The position numbers and the translations under genes were made by a program. From assembly GCA_910574635.1 (NCBI GenBank), contig CAJTCG010000011.1, positions 1 through 64,000 of the forward strand: DNA of 64,000 bases, written 5' to 3'. The notes under the pieces were generated by a model, which was not told the DNA's origin, ran no database searches, and saw only the letters and a program-made list of their open reading frames with translations. Of the stretch, positions 33,033 through 41,858 are shown piece after piece; position 1 is the stretch's first letter, and the number at the start of each line of letters is the position of its first letter. The DNA comes from Oscillospiraceae bacterium. GTDB taxonomy: Bacteria; Bacillota; Clostridia; Oscillospirales; Oscillospiraceae.

Positions 33033-33132
33033 GGCAGGGTCCTCCTTGGTTGATGAAGTGGTTATCTTCTATAGTATCGGACCTTCGCCGGGAAGGCAAC
33101 AAAAATTTTTTCGGGAAATTTTCAGATTCCCC

Positions 33133-33163
33133 TTGACCTTGCCGTAACGTCAGCCCTTATACT
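33133..33163 (+). promoter_or_regulatory. MerR-type promoter with 19-bp spacer
   Basis: TTGACC (33133-33138) and TATACT (33158-33163) are 19 bp apart, the long spacing typical of promoters that MerR-family activators remodel. A TGAC/GTCA dyad lies in the spacer. It is directly upstream of the MerR gene, so autoregulation is likely. Confidence 0.65.
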
Positions 33164-33188
33164 GCGGTTTGTCAGGAGGGATACCGCT

Positions 33189-33947
33189 ATGGAATACACC
33201 GTAAAAACCCTGGCGGAGCTGGCCGGGGTGACGCCCCGGACCCTGCGCTGGTACGACCAAAAGGGCTTGCTCAAGCCCCGGCGGACCACGGAAGCGGGCT
33301 ACCGCCTCTATGGCCCCGAGGAGGTGAACCGTCTCCAGGCCATTCTCTTTTACAAGGAGCTGGGGCTGGAGCTGGAGGCCGTCCGGGAAATCCTGGACGC
33401 GCCGGGCTTTGACCGTCTGGCGGCGCTGCAGAGCCACCTGGCGGAGCTGGAGGCCCGGCGGCGGAGGCTGGACGCCCTGATCCTGACGGTAGAGAAAACC
33501 ATCGACGAGGCAAAAGGAGGAACCCAAATGTCCGACAAGGAAAAATTCGAGGCGTTCAAGCGCCGGGCCGTGGAGGCCAACGAGGAGCAATACGGAAAGG
33601 AAATCCGGGAACAGTACGGCCCGGAGGCCGTGGAGGCGTCCAACGCCAGGCTCCTCTCCATGACGGAGGAGGAGCACGGCCGGTGGAAGGCCCTGGAGGC
33701 GGAAATTCTCTCCGCCCTGGCCGCCGCCGTCCGGGCGGGGGAGGCCCCGGCGGGCCCGGAGGGGCGGCGCATTGCGCAGCTCCACCGCCGCTGGCTGTGC
33801 TGCACCTGGGCCAAGTACACCCCCCAGGCCCACCGGGGTGTGGCGGAGCTGTATACGGCGGACGAGCGCTTCGCCGCCTATTACGACAAGGAGGTCCCCG
33901 GCTGCGCCGCGTTCCTGCGGGATGCGGTCCGGGCCTATACGGAGTGA
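33189..33947 (+). CDS. MerR-family regulator with TipAS-like ligand domain
   Basis: A 252-residue TipAL/Mta-like activator. The N-terminal winged helix begins YTVKTLAELAGVTPRTLRWYD and includes GYRLYGPEEVNRLQAI, followed by a coiled-coil dimerisation helix (about 75-105) and a C-terminal helical TipAS domain (about 120-252). These regulators respond to bulky, often antibiotic, ligands. AGGAGGGATACCGCT precedes ATG 33189. No efflux gene is adjacent, so it may regulate itself, as TipAL does. A terminator follows. Confidence 0.88.
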   Translation: MEYTVKTLAELAGVTPRTLRWYDQKGLLKPRRTTEAGYRLYGPEEVNRLQAILFYKELGLELEAVREILDAPGFDRLAALQSHLAELEARRRRLDALILTVEKTIDEAKGGTQMSDKEKFEAFKRRAVEANEEQYGKEIREQYGPEAVEASNARLLSMTEEEHGRWKALEAEILSALAAAVRAGEAPAGPEGRRIAQLHRRWLCCTWAKYTPQAHRGVAELYTADERFAAYYDKEVPGCAAFLRDAVRAYTE

Positions 33948-33950
33948 GCA

Positions 33951-33990
33951 GAGGGCCCGCCGGAAAGGCGGGCCCTTCCGCGTTTTCCGC
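33951..33990 (+). terminator. Terminator of the TipAS-type regulator gene
   Basis: AGGGCCCGCC pairs with GGCGGGCCCTT around GGAAA, followed by CCGCGTTTT. It starts a few bases after the stop codon. Confidence 0.7.
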
Positions 33991-34114
33991 TGGCGGCAAA
34001 ATAATTTCGTCCCCCTCAAACTTTCCGCCTCCCTTTTCCGTCTATACTACAGACGCCGCCAAAGCTCAGGCGCCGGACAGGGCGGCGGGAACCCTTTCAG
34101 AAAGGAGCATCGAT

Positions 34115-34594
34115 GTGACGAAGGAAGAAACCTTAACCTCGTTCCTCATCGAGACCCAGACCCGGTCCTACCGGCTGGCGTACAGCGTCCTCCGCAACCG
34201 GGAGGAGGCCCTGGACGCGGTGCAGACCGCCGTCTGCCGGGCTTTGGAGCACCAGAACAGCCTCCGGGACCCCGGGGCCGTCAAAACCTGGTTTACCCGG
34301 ATTTTGATGAACGCCTGTCAGGATACCCTCCGCCATCGGGGCCGGGTGGTCCCCTTCCCGGAGGAGGGACCGGAGCTGGGCCAGGAGGACCCGGAGCCCG
34401 CCGACGACACACTGGCCCGGCGGGTGAACGCCCTGCCGGCGGAGGTGGGGACCGTTATCAAGCTGCGGTTTTATGAGGAGATGACCCTGAAGGAAATCGG
34501 CGAGGTCACCGGGCAGAACATTAGCACGGTGAAAAGCCGCCTGTACGCGGGGCTGAGGAAGCTGCGCGTCGCCATGGAAGGAGTGGAGATTTGA
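34115..34594 (+). CDS. ECF-type RNA polymerase sigma factor
   Basis: A 159-residue group 4 sigma factor with region 2 (YRLAYSVLRNREEALDAVQTAVCRA, then WFTRILMNAC) and region 4 (EVGTVIKLRFYEEMTLKEIG, then ISTVKSRLYAGLRKLR). GTG 34115 is the start, preceded by GAAAGGAGCATCGAT. The gene overlaps the following membrane-protein gene, a classical sigma/anti-sigma arrangement. A possible self-directed ECF promoter (AAC at 34019-34021, CGTC at 34039-34042, 17 bp apart) lies upstream. Confidence 0.9.
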   Translation: MTKEETLTSFLIETQTRSYRLAYSVLRNREEALDAVQTAVCRALEHQNSLRDPGAVKTWFTRILMNACQDTLRHRGRVVPFPEEGPELGQEDPEPADDTLARRVNALPAEVGTVIKLRFYEEMTLKEIGEVTGQNISTVKSRLYAGLRKLRVAMEGVEI

Positions 34595-35442
34595 TGAACG
34601 AATTCAAAAACGCCAAAGAGGCTTACGACAACACCCCCATTCCCGCCGAGCTGTCGGAGCGGGTCCGGGCGGGCGTCCGGGAGGGGAAGGCCCGGTACCG
34701 GGCACGCCGGGGCCGGACGCTCCGCCGCTGGGGGGCCACCGCCGCCTGCTTTGCCGTACTGCTGGCGGGGCTGAACCTGTCCCCCACCATCGCCAAGGCG
34801 GCGGCGGAGGTGCCTGTCCTTGGCGGGCTGTTCCAGGTGCTGACCTTTGTGGATTACGACAAGACGGAGGACGGCATCCACTACGACGTGACCGTTCCCC
34901 AGCTGGAGGCGGAAGGGGACCTGGCCGGGAAGGTCAACGCCGTCATCCAGGAGAAGGTGGACGCCCACCTGGCCAAGGCCCAGCAGGACTGGGACGACTA
35001 CCGGGAGGCCTCCTTCGCCACCGGCGGCACCGAAGAGGAGTGGGCGGACCGGGAGATGGACGTCATCGTGGACTATGAGATCAAGAGCCAGTCGGAGTCC
35101 CGGGTTTCCTTTGTGGTGACCTTTGCCGAGGGCTGGGTGTCCTCCATGGAGGAGCGGTACTATTACAACCTGGACCTCAGCGAGGACCGGGACCTGACCC
35201 TCCGGGACTGCCTGGGAGAGAACTGGGTGGAAACCTGCAACGCCGCCATTGAGCGGCAGATTGCCGAGAGCGTGGACGAGGAGGGCTTCACCTTCTTCTT
35301 CGCCCCGGAGGAAGGCGGCTTTACCACCGTGGACGAGACCACCGGTTTCTATGTCCGGGAGGACGGCACGGTCGTGGTGTGCTTCCCCGAGTACAGCATC
35401 GCCGCCGGCGCGGCGGGCATCCCGGAGTTCCCCATCAACTGA
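34594..35442 (+). CDS. Membrane anti-sigma factor, RsiV-like (DUF3298)
   Basis: A 282-residue protein with a short cytoplasmic N-terminal domain, one transmembrane helix (about 47-65, WGATAACFAVLLAGLNL) and an extracytoplasmic DUF3298/RsiV-like domain (VTFAEGWVSSMEERYYYNLDL). In RsiV this domain binds lysozyme, leading to proteolysis and sigma release; whether this one does is unknown. ATG 34594 overlaps the sigma stop (TGATG), and a TTG just before it is less likely. A terminator follows at 35458-35490. Confidence 0.85.
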   Translation: MNEFKNAKEAYDNTPIPAELSERVRAGVREGKARYRARRGRTLRRWGATAACFAVLLAGLNLSPTIAKAAAEVPVLGGLFQVLTFVDYDKTEDGIHYDVTVPQLEAEGDLAGKVNAVIQEKVDAHLAKAQQDWDDYREASFATGGTEEEWADREMDVIVDYEIKSQSESRVSFVVTFAEGWVSSMEERYYYNLDLSEDRDLTLRDCLGENWVETCNAAIERQIAESVDEEGFTFFFAPEEGGFTTVDETTGFYVREDGTVVVCFPEYSIAAGAAGIPEFPIN

Positions 35443-35457
35443 ACACTCGATAGAAGC

Positions 35458-35492
35458 AGAGGCCGCCCCATTCGGGCGGCCTCCTTTCTGTT
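35458..35492. terminator. Terminator between the anti-sigma gene and trpB2
   Basis: AGAGGCCGCCC pairs with GGGCGGCCTCCTTTCT; the stem of about 10 bp lies between two convergent genes and can serve either. Confidence 0.7.
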
Positions 35493-35497
35493 GGGGA

Positions 35498-36880
35498 TCA
35501 ATCCAGTCCGGGGACCTGGGGCAGCTTGTTAAAGCTGGCTTGGAGCTCTTCATCCGTGGGGATATAGTCCGACATCTCCCCGTTGTGGAATTTCTCATAG
35601 GCCGTCATGTCGAAATACCCGGTGCCGGTGAGGCCGAAGACGATGGTCTTCTTCTCCCCGGTCTCTTTGCACTTCAGCGCCTCGTCCATCGCCGCCCGGA
35701 TGGCGTGGCTGGACTCCGGGGCGGGGAGGATGCCCTCCACCCGGGCGAAGAGCTCCGCCGCCTCAAAGACCTTCGTCTGTTCCACGGCCACGGCCTCTAT
35801 CAGCCCGTCGTGGTACAGCTGGCTCAGGACGGGGCTCATGCCGTGGTACCGCAGGCCCCCGGCGTGGTTGGCGGAGGGGATGAAGCCGCTGCCCAGGGTG
35901 TACATCTTCGCCAGGGGGCAGACCATGCCGGTGTCGCAGAAGTCGTAGGCGAATTTTCCCCGGGTGAGGCTGGGGCAGGAGGCGGGCTCCACGGCAAGGA
36001 TGCGGTAGTCCCGCTCGCCCCGGAGCTTTTCCCCCATGAAGGGGGAGATCAGCCCGCCCAGGTTGCTGCCGCCCCCGGCGCAGCCGATGATGATGTCGGG
36101 AACTACGCCGTACTTGTCCAGGGCCGCCTTGGTCTCCAGGCCGATGACGGACTGGTGGAGCAGCACCTGGTTCAAAACGCTCCCCAGCACGTAGCGGTAG
36201 CCGGGGTTTTTCGCCGCCGCCTCCACCGCCTCGGAAATGGCGCAGCCCAGGGAGCCGGTGGTGCCGGGGTGCTCCTGGAGAATCTTCCGGCCGATTTCCG
36301 TCTCCATGGAGGGCGACGGGGTGACGGAGGCGCCGTAGGTCCGCATGACCTCCCGGCGGAAGGGCTTTTGCTCGTAGCTGACCTTCACCATATAGACCTT
36401 GCAGTCCAGGCCCAGATAGGCGCAGGCCATGGAGAGGGCGGTGCCCCACTGGCCCGCTCCGGTCTCGGTGGTGACGCCCAGGAGGCCCTGCCGCTTGGCG
36501 TAGTAGGCCTGGGCGATGGCGGAATTCAGCTTGTGGGAGCCGGAGGTGTTGTTGCCCTCGAACTTGTAGTAGATGTTGGCGGGGGTCTGGAGCTTTTCCT
36601 CCAGGCAGTAGGCCCGGACCAGAGGAGAGGGACGGTACATCTTGTAAAAGTCCCGAATCTCCCGGGGGATGGGAATTTCCGCCGTGTCGTTGTCCAGCTC
36701 CTGGCGAATGAGCTCGTCGCAGAAGACGCCCCGCAAATCCTCGAAGCCCATGGGGGCCCCGGTGCCGGGATTCAACAGGGGGGCGGGCTTGTGCTTCATG
36801 TCGGCCCGGACATTGTACCAGGCGGCCGGCAGCTCCTGCTCGGAGAGATAGATCTTGTAGGGAATTTTTTCAAAGGTCAT
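35498..36880 (-). CDS. trpB: Tryptophan synthase beta chain, TrpB2 type
   Basis: A 460-residue PLP enzyme of the TrpB2 group, which condenses indole with serine, usually without a TrpA partner. GSHKLNSA carries the PLP lysine, ETGAGQWG the catalytic glutamate, and GCAGGGSNLGG binds the phosphate. The length exceeds TrpB1 (about 400) as expected for TrpB2. ATG 36880 (MTFEKIPYKIYL) is the start; the frame runs open upstream through the T-box leader. No other trp genes are present. Expression is controlled by the tryptophan T-box at 36927-37235. Confidence 0.93.
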   Translation of the reverse strand: MTFEKIPYKIYLSEQELPAAWYNVRADMKHKPAPLLNPGTGAPMGFEDLRGVFCDELIRQELDNDTAEIPIPREIRDFYKMYRPSPLVRAYCLEEKLQTPANIYYKFEGNNTSGSHKLNSAIAQAYYAKRQGLLGVTTETGAGQWGTALSMACAYLGLDCKVYMVKVSYEQKPFRREVMRTYGASVTPSPSMETEIGRKILQEHPGTTGSLGCAISEAVEAAAKNPGYRYVLGSVLNQVLLHQSVIGLETKAALDKYGVVPDIIIGCAGGGSNLGGLISPFMGEKLRGERDYRILAVEPASCPSLTRGKFAYDFCDTGMVCPLAKMYTLGSGFIPSANHAGGLRYHGMSPVLSQLYHDGLIEAVAVEQTKVFEAAELFARVEGILPAPESSHAIRAAMDEALKCKETGEKKTIVFGLTGTGYFDMTAYEKFHNGEMSDYIPTDEELQASFNKLPQVPGLD

Positions 36881-36926
36881 GACGCTTGCTCCTTTCCGAC
36901 ATATGGTCTCTCCCGGAGGCGGAGCG

Positions 36927-37235
36927 TCAAAAAAAGACCTCCGTCCACGAAAGGACCCGTTACAGGTACCTTTGGGACAAAAGTCTTGAAACTTCTGCGG
37001 TGCCACCCAAATTGGCGGTATAAGAAAACCGCCCGCTCGGCGGCGCGCCAACACGCGCCTTTCCTTGGTAACGGGGGAAAAGCCCGTCGAGGCATACTTG
37101 GGAAACATCCCGTTCGGCCCGCCCTCCGCGGTCCATTCAACAGGCTTGCTTCTGCCGCCATCTCACCACCGGCGGCTCTCTTTGAGAACCAAGGCCCTGC
37201 CTACTCGTCCGCGTCATCGGTTTGCGCTTTTGAAC
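36927..37235 (-). promoter_or_regulatory. Tryptophan T-box riboswitch
   Basis: On the minus strand the T-box core TGGGTGGCACCGCAGA is at 36994-37009. A 13-bp terminator stem (arms 36975-36987 and 36934-36946) ends in TTTTTTT. In stem I, the purine-flanked GAATGGACC holds the specifier UGG (37133-37135), which reads tryptophan. Uncharged tRNA-Trp pairing would open the terminator and turn on trpB2. AGAGAG and GGTG elements typical of stem I are also visible. Confidence 0.9.
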
Positions 37236-37243
37236 TTGGGCAC

Positions 37244-37273
37244 AGAATACGCCTTACGGGGCGGGTTTGTCAA
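37244..37273 (-). promoter_or_regulatory. Promoter of the T-box/trpB2 transcript
   Basis: On the minus strand TTGACA (37268-37273) and TATTCT (37244-37249) are 18 bp apart, just upstream of the T-box. On the plus strand, 37281-37407 shows no clear promoter for the oxidoreductase gene. Confidence 0.6.
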
Positions 37274-37407
37274 GCCCTAAAATTTATTTCGACAGATTTG
37301 ACAATTTAAACGGACGAAGCGGGTGGAAATTTCGTAAAAGCCGACTGAGAAACCGGCGGGAGGTATGATTTCCGCCCTCCCGGTCATGCTAACGCCGAGG
37401 TGATTCC

Positions 37408-38733
37408 ATGGATTCCATTTGGAAGCGGACGGCGGAGATGCCCCCATTTGCCCCGCTGGACGGGGACCTGAAAACGGACGTGCTGGTGGTGGGCGGCGGG
37501 CTGGCGGGGCTGCTGTGCGCCTATTGGCTGAACCGGGCGGGGGTGGACTGCGCCCTGGTGGAGGCGGACCGGCTCTGCGGCGGCGTGACGGGGAACACCA
37601 CCGCCAAGCTTACGATCCAGCACGGCTTGATCTATGACAAGCTCCTGCGGGAGTTCGGGCTGGAAAAGGCCCGGCTGTATCTGGAGGCCAACCGGGAGGC
37701 CCTGGGGCAGTACCGGGAGCTCTGCCGGGGCACTGACTGCGATTTTGAGGAGCGGGACAGCTATGTCTACGCGCTGTCGGACCGGCGGAAGCTGGAGCGG
37801 GAGCTGGAGGCCCTGGAGCGCCTGGGCTTTCCGGCGGAGCTTGTGGAAAGCCCGGCCCTGCCCATGCCCACGGCGGGGGCGGTGAGGTTCCCCAAACAGG
37901 CCCAGTTCCACCCCCTGAAATTTGCCGCCGCCATCGCCAAGGGGCTTCGGATTTACGAGCACACCAAGGTCCTGGAGCTGGGCCCCGGCACGGCGGCAAC
38001 GAATCATGGGACGGTGACGGCGGAGAAGATCGTCATTGCCACCCACTTCCCCCTGCTGAACAAGCACGGAGGCTATTTTCTTAAGCTCTATCAGAGCCGT
38101 TCCTATGTCCTGGCCCTGGAAAACGCCCGGGAGGCAGGGGGCATGTACGTGGACGAGGGGGAGAAGGGGCTGTCCTTCCGGGATTACAAGGGTTTCCTCC
38201 TCCTGGGCGGCGGCGGGCACCGGACGGGGAAGAAGGGCGGCGGCTGGCGGGAGCTGGAGGATTTCGCAAGGCGGCACTATCCCCAGGCGAAAATCGCCGC
38301 CCGCTGGGCTGCCCAGGACTGCATGACCCTGGACGGCGTGCCCTATGCGGGGCGGTACGCCAAGGGGACGGAGGGGCTGTATGTGGCGGCGGGCTTCAAT
38401 AAGTGGGGGATGACCTCCTCCATGGCGGCGGCGCGGATGCTGGCGGATTTGGTTCAGGGGAAGGAGAATCCCTATGCGGAGCTGTTCAGCCCCTCCCGGA
38501 GCTTGCTGCGGCCCCAGCTGGCGGCCAACGCCTGGGAGTCCGCCCTGGGGCTGCTGACCCCCACGGCCCCCCGGTGCCCCCATATGGGCTGTGCGCTGAA
38601 GTACAATCCCCAGGAGCACAGCTGGGACTGTCCCTGCCACGGCTCCCGCTTCGGGGAGGACGGGCGGCTCATTGACAATCCGGCGACAGATGATAAGAAG
38701 AATTTGAAAGTAACCAGGGAGGATGTTTCATGA
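37408..38733 (+). CDS. FAD-dependent oxidoreductase with C-terminal Rieske [2Fe-2S] domain
   Basis: A 441-residue fusion. The DAO-type flavoprotein begins with the dinucleotide-binding motif VLVVGGGLAGLLCAYWLNRAG. The Rieske domain at about 370-441 has CPHMGCALKY and CPCHGSRF, supplying the two Cys and two His ligands. Homologues are annotated as glycine/D-amino-acid-oxidase-like Rieske proteins, with substrate unknown. GAGGTGATTCC precedes ATG 37408. The stop overlaps the lactate dehydrogenase start as ATGA, so the two are coupled. Confidence 0.9.
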   Translation: MDSIWKRTAEMPPFAPLDGDLKTDVLVVGGGLAGLLCAYWLNRAGVDCALVEADRLCGGVTGNTTAKLTIQHGLIYDKLLREFGLEKARLYLEANREALGQYRELCRGTDCDFEERDSYVYALSDRRKLERELEALERLGFPAELVESPALPMPTAGAVRFPKQAQFHPLKFAAAIAKGLRIYEHTKVLELGPGTAATNHGTVTAEKIVIATHFPLLNKHGGYFLKLYQSRSYVLALENAREAGGMYVDEGEKGLSFRDYKGFLLLGGGGHRTGKKGGGWRELEDFARRHYPQAKIAARWAAQDCMTLDGVPYAGRYAKGTEGLYVAAGFNKWGMTSSMAAARMLADLVQGKENPYAELFSPSRSLLRPQLAANAWESALGLLTPTAPRCPHMGCALKYNPQEHSWDCPCHGSRFGEDGRLIDNPATDDKKNLKVTREDVS

Positions 38734-39677
38734 AAATCGACCACAGGAAAGCGGCGGTCATCGGCTGCGGCAACGTGGGGGCGTCCATCGCCTTCCGCTT
38801 TTTGCAGCAGGGCCTGTTTACCCGCCTGGTGCTGCTGGACGCCAACCGGGACAAGGCGGAGGGGGAGGCCATGGACCTTCGGGACGGCCTGCCCTACGGC
38901 GCGGCCATGGAGATTTCCGCCGGGGACTACGACGATCTGACGGACTGCGCCCTGGCGGTCATCACCGCCGGGGCGAACCAGAAGCCGGGGGAGACCCGGC
39001 TGGATCTCATCGGGAAGAACACGGAAATTCTCCGGTCCGTGCTGAAGGAGGTCACCGCCCGGAACTTCGGCGGGATTCTGCTGGTGGTGTCCAACCCGGT
39101 GGATGTGCTGACCTACACGGCCTGGCGGCTTTCGGGCTATCCCCGGGAGCGGGTGATGGGCTCCGGGACGGTGCTGGACACGGGGCGCTTAAAGCAGCTG
39201 CTGGGGGCGGAGCTGGAGGTGGACAGCCGGAACATCCACGCCTTCATCATCGGGGAGCACGGGGACAGCGAGCTGGCGGTGTGGAGCGAGGCCAACGTTT
39301 CCGGGCTGGACCTGGAGGACTTCTGCCGGGTCCGGGGGCAGACCCTGGGGGCGGAGAACCGGGAGCGGCTGTACCGGGAGGTCCGGGACAGTGCCTACCA
39401 GATTATTGAGCGGAAGGGGGCCACGTACTATGGCATCGCCATGGCGGTGGGCCGCATCGCGGAGGCCATCGTGAAGGACGAGCGGGCGGTGCTGCCGGTG
39501 TCGGCGGTGCTGGACGGGCAGTATGGGATGAACGGCTTGGCGCTGAGCCTTCCGTCCATCGTGGGCCGGAAGGGCTTGCAGGAAATTCTGGAGATGCCGC
39601 TGAGCAGCGGGGAGCGGGCGGCGCTGAGCACCTCGGCGGAGCAGATGCGGGAGGCCATAGAATCCCTGAAGCTGTGA
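38730..39677 (+). CDS. ldh: L-lactate dehydrogenase
   Basis: A 315-residue NAD-dependent dehydrogenase of the LDH/MDH family. The Rossmann motif is VIGCGNVGASIA. The active-site loop ITAGANQKPGETRLDLIGKN carries the substrate-selecting Gln (malate enzymes have Arg there), and IIGEHGDSE includes the catalytic histidine. It interconverts pyruvate and lactate, a usual fermentative sink. It is translationally coupled to the Rieske flavoprotein, which is unusual for ldh. Confidence 0.9.
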   Translation: MKIDHRKAAVIGCGNVGASIAFRFLQQGLFTRLVLLDANRDKAEGEAMDLRDGLPYGAAMEISAGDYDDLTDCALAVITAGANQKPGETRLDLIGKNTEILRSVLKEVTARNFGGILLVVSNPVDVLTYTAWRLSGYPRERVMGSGTVLDTGRLKQLLGAELEVDSRNIHAFIIGEHGDSELAVWSEANVSGLDLEDFCRVRGQTLGAENRERLYREVRDSAYQIIERKGATYYGIAMAVGRIAEAIVKDERAVLPVSAVLDGQYGMNGLALSLPSIVGRKGLQEILEMPLSSGERAALSTSAEQMREAIESLKL

Positions 39678-39711
39678 AGAAAAGCGCCGGCGGGTCCGGC
39701 GGATTCGCGCC

Positions 39712-40230
39712 CTATCCGGCGGAGGGCCCGCGCTCCGGGCCCTCCTGAAGGGCCTCCCGGAGCTTTTCCAGGGCCCGTTTTTCAATGCGGGATACATAGC
39801 TCCGGGAGATGCCGAAGGAGGAGGCAATCTCCCGCTGGGTCAGAGGTACGGTGCCCCCCAGGCCGTAGCGGAGGCGGACAATTTCCGCCTCCCGGGAGGT
39901 GAGGCGCTCCCGGACCAGCTTGTGAAGCCGCAGGGCGTTGTCCCGGTCGTGAAGGTCCTCCAGCATGGTGTCGTCCACGCCCACGACATCCATGAGCTGG
40001 AGGGCGTTTCCGTCCTTGTCGCTGTCGATGGAGTCGGAGAGGGAGACCTCCCCCTGGAGCTTTTTCTGGCTGCGGAAGTACATGAGGATTTCATTTTCGA
40101 TACACCGGGCGGCGTAGGTGGCAAGGCGCGCCCCTTTGGCGGGGTTAAAGCTGGAGATGCCCTTGATGAGGCCGATGGTGCCGATGGAAATCAGGTCCTC
40201 CTGGTCGGCACTTTGGGTGTAGTACTTTTT
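39712..40230 (-). pseudogene. sigK: Sporulation sigma factor SigK, 3' part (interrupted)
   Basis: From KKYYTQSADQEDLISIGTIG onward the protein matches the mother-cell sigma factor sigma-K: region 2.2-2.4 with YAARCIENEILMYFRSQKK, then region 4 with VPLTQREIASSFGISRSYVSRIE. The usual first 60 or so residues are missing. At base 40230 the similarity ends and the sequence becomes the end of a serine-recombinase gene. This is the skin-element configuration known from Bacillus subtilis and Clostridioides difficile, where excision restores sigK in the mother cell. The 5' part is not in this window, so it is either elsewhere or lost. Confidence 0.85.
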
Positions 40231-41858
40231 GGACGGGTGAAGCAAAGGGAGGAATCCGCCCGGTCAAAAGCGGCCTCCCACAGGCCGCCGAATTTCAGGT
40301 AGATGTCCAGGTGGATGCGCTCCTTGGTGCTGTCTTTTTTGACCACGATTTTATCCAGAATTGTCGTGACCAGGGCGGAGTTGATACCGTTTTGGAAGGA
40401 GAGCTCCCGCTCCAGGGCGGCGCGGATTTCCTCTAACTGCTCCGCCGTCCGCCGCCCCTTTTCCGCCTCCGCTTGGAGCGCTTCCAGCCGCTCCTCCAGG
40501 GCTTGGGCCTGTTGGTTGAAGCCGTCGTTGCGCTGTTTAAATTCCGCCGTGGAGATGGCGTCCTCAATGCTCATCTCCAGCAGGCGGTCCTTTTTTGCCC
40601 GGAGGGAGGACAGTTCCTCCTCAATACGGCGAATATCCTGAGTGTAGTCGTGCTCGTCGGGGACGGACTGGAGGACCGCCACCACCGCGTCAATGATGGC
40701 CTCTTTGTTCTGCGCCAATTGGTTGAAAATATCAGCCATGATTTGGTCTAATTCCACCGTCCTGAGCTGGGGCGCGGAGCACGCCGCCCGGCCCTTGTCC
40801 CGGTAGACCCTGCACTGCCAGACCTCCTGGTTCCCCTTGGCGCTTTTCAGCACCTGTCGGTGGAAGCTGGTCCCGTGCTCCTCGCAGATGATTTTGCCGC
40901 TGTAGGGGTAGCGGTTGTGGAACGTTGCCCCGCTTTGGTGAGACATCATTTGTTTACTCCGCCGTTTGTATAGGGTATTGGCCCGGTCCCACAGCTCCTC
41001 CGATACGATGGCCGGGATGGACGGGTCTGGGTACGTGACCCACTCGTCCTCATCCAGGAAAATTTTCCGTTTGCTGCGGTAGTCCACCGTCTGGGACTTG
41101 CCCGCGCAGTACCAGCCCTTGTACTTGGGGTTACACAAAATATGCCGGATGGTCAGGACGTTGAAGGGACCGCCCTTGCGGCTGGTGAAGCCCTCGTCCA
41201 AAAGCGTCTGTGAGATACGCCGTATCCCCATTTGCTGGTTGGCGTAGAGGTCAAAGATCCGCCGCACCACCTGGGCCTCCTTCTCGTTGATGGTCAGCAC
41301 GCAGTCCTTTTTGTCGTAGCCCCATAGCTTGTCGTTCCCCAGAACATGCCCGTTTTTGATGGCCTGGCGGAAGCCGAACTTCAGCCGCTCGGAGAGCTTC
41401 CGCACCTCATCCTGAGCCACCCCGGCCATGACCACCAGGCGGAACTCGCTGTCGGAGTCCAGGGTGTTGATGTTGTCGTTTTGGAACAGCACCCCCACAT
41501 CATGCTCCAGCAGCTCCTGGGTGTATTGAATGCTGTCCAGGGTGGAACGGGAAAAGCGGGAGATCTCCTTCGTGATGATGAAGTCGAACCGTCCCGCTTT
41601 GGCGTCCGCTATCATCCGTAAGAAGCTGTCCCGCTTTTTCGTGCTGGTTCCGGAAATACCCTCGTCCACGTAGCCCTGGACGTAGGTCCAATTCCGTTTT
41701 TCCTGTATGAATTGTGTGTAATACTGTACCTGATTTTCCAGGCTGTTCAGCTGCTCGTCCTTGTCGGTGGAAACCCTGGCGTAGAAGGTTACCCGCAACG
41801 GCAGGTCGAAAATGGTCTTCCCGTTTCGCATTTCATTGCGTATCCTGAGCACATTCAT
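40191..41858 (-). CDS. Large serine recombinase, SpoIVCA/skin type
   Basis: A 555-residue site-specific recombinase. The resolvase domain has the catalytic serine in TFYARVSTDKDEQ, with ISRFSRSTLDSIQYTQELLE. The recombinase domain follows with WGYDKKDCVLTINEKEA, then the zinc ribbon (YSGKIICEEHGT, then CRVYRDKGRAACSAPQ), and a coiled coil (about 430-500). Its last 13 codons run into sigK sequence. Such enzymes excise the DNA between attachment sites, so it is the likely excisionase of the element splitting sigK. Confidence 0.92.
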   Translation of the reverse strand: MNVLRIRNEMRNGKTIFDLPLRVTFYARVSTDKDEQLNSLENQVQYYTQFIQEKRNWTYVQGYVDEGISGTSTKKRDSFLRMIADAKAGRFDFIITKEISRFSRSTLDSIQYTQELLEHDVGVLFQNDNINTLDSDSEFRLVVMAGVAQDEVRKLSERLKFGFRQAIKNGHVLGNDKLWGYDKKDCVLTINEKEAQVVRRIFDLYANQQMGIRRISQTLLDEGFTSRKGGPFNVLTIRHILCNPKYKGWYCAGKSQTVDYRSKRKIFLDEDEWVTYPDPSIPAIVSEELWDRANTLYKRRSKQMMSHQSGATFHNRYPYSGKIICEEHGTSFHRQVLKSAKGNQEVWQCRVYRDKGRAACSAPQLRTVELDQIMADIFNQLAQNKEAIIDAVVAVLQSVPDEHDYTQDIRRIEEELSSLRAKKDRLLEMSIEDAISTAEFKQRNDGFNQQAQALEERLEALQAEAEKGRRTAEQLEEIRAALERELSFQNGINSALVTTILDKIVVKKDSTKERIHLDIYLKFGGLWEAAFDRADSSLCFTRPKSTTPKVPTRRT

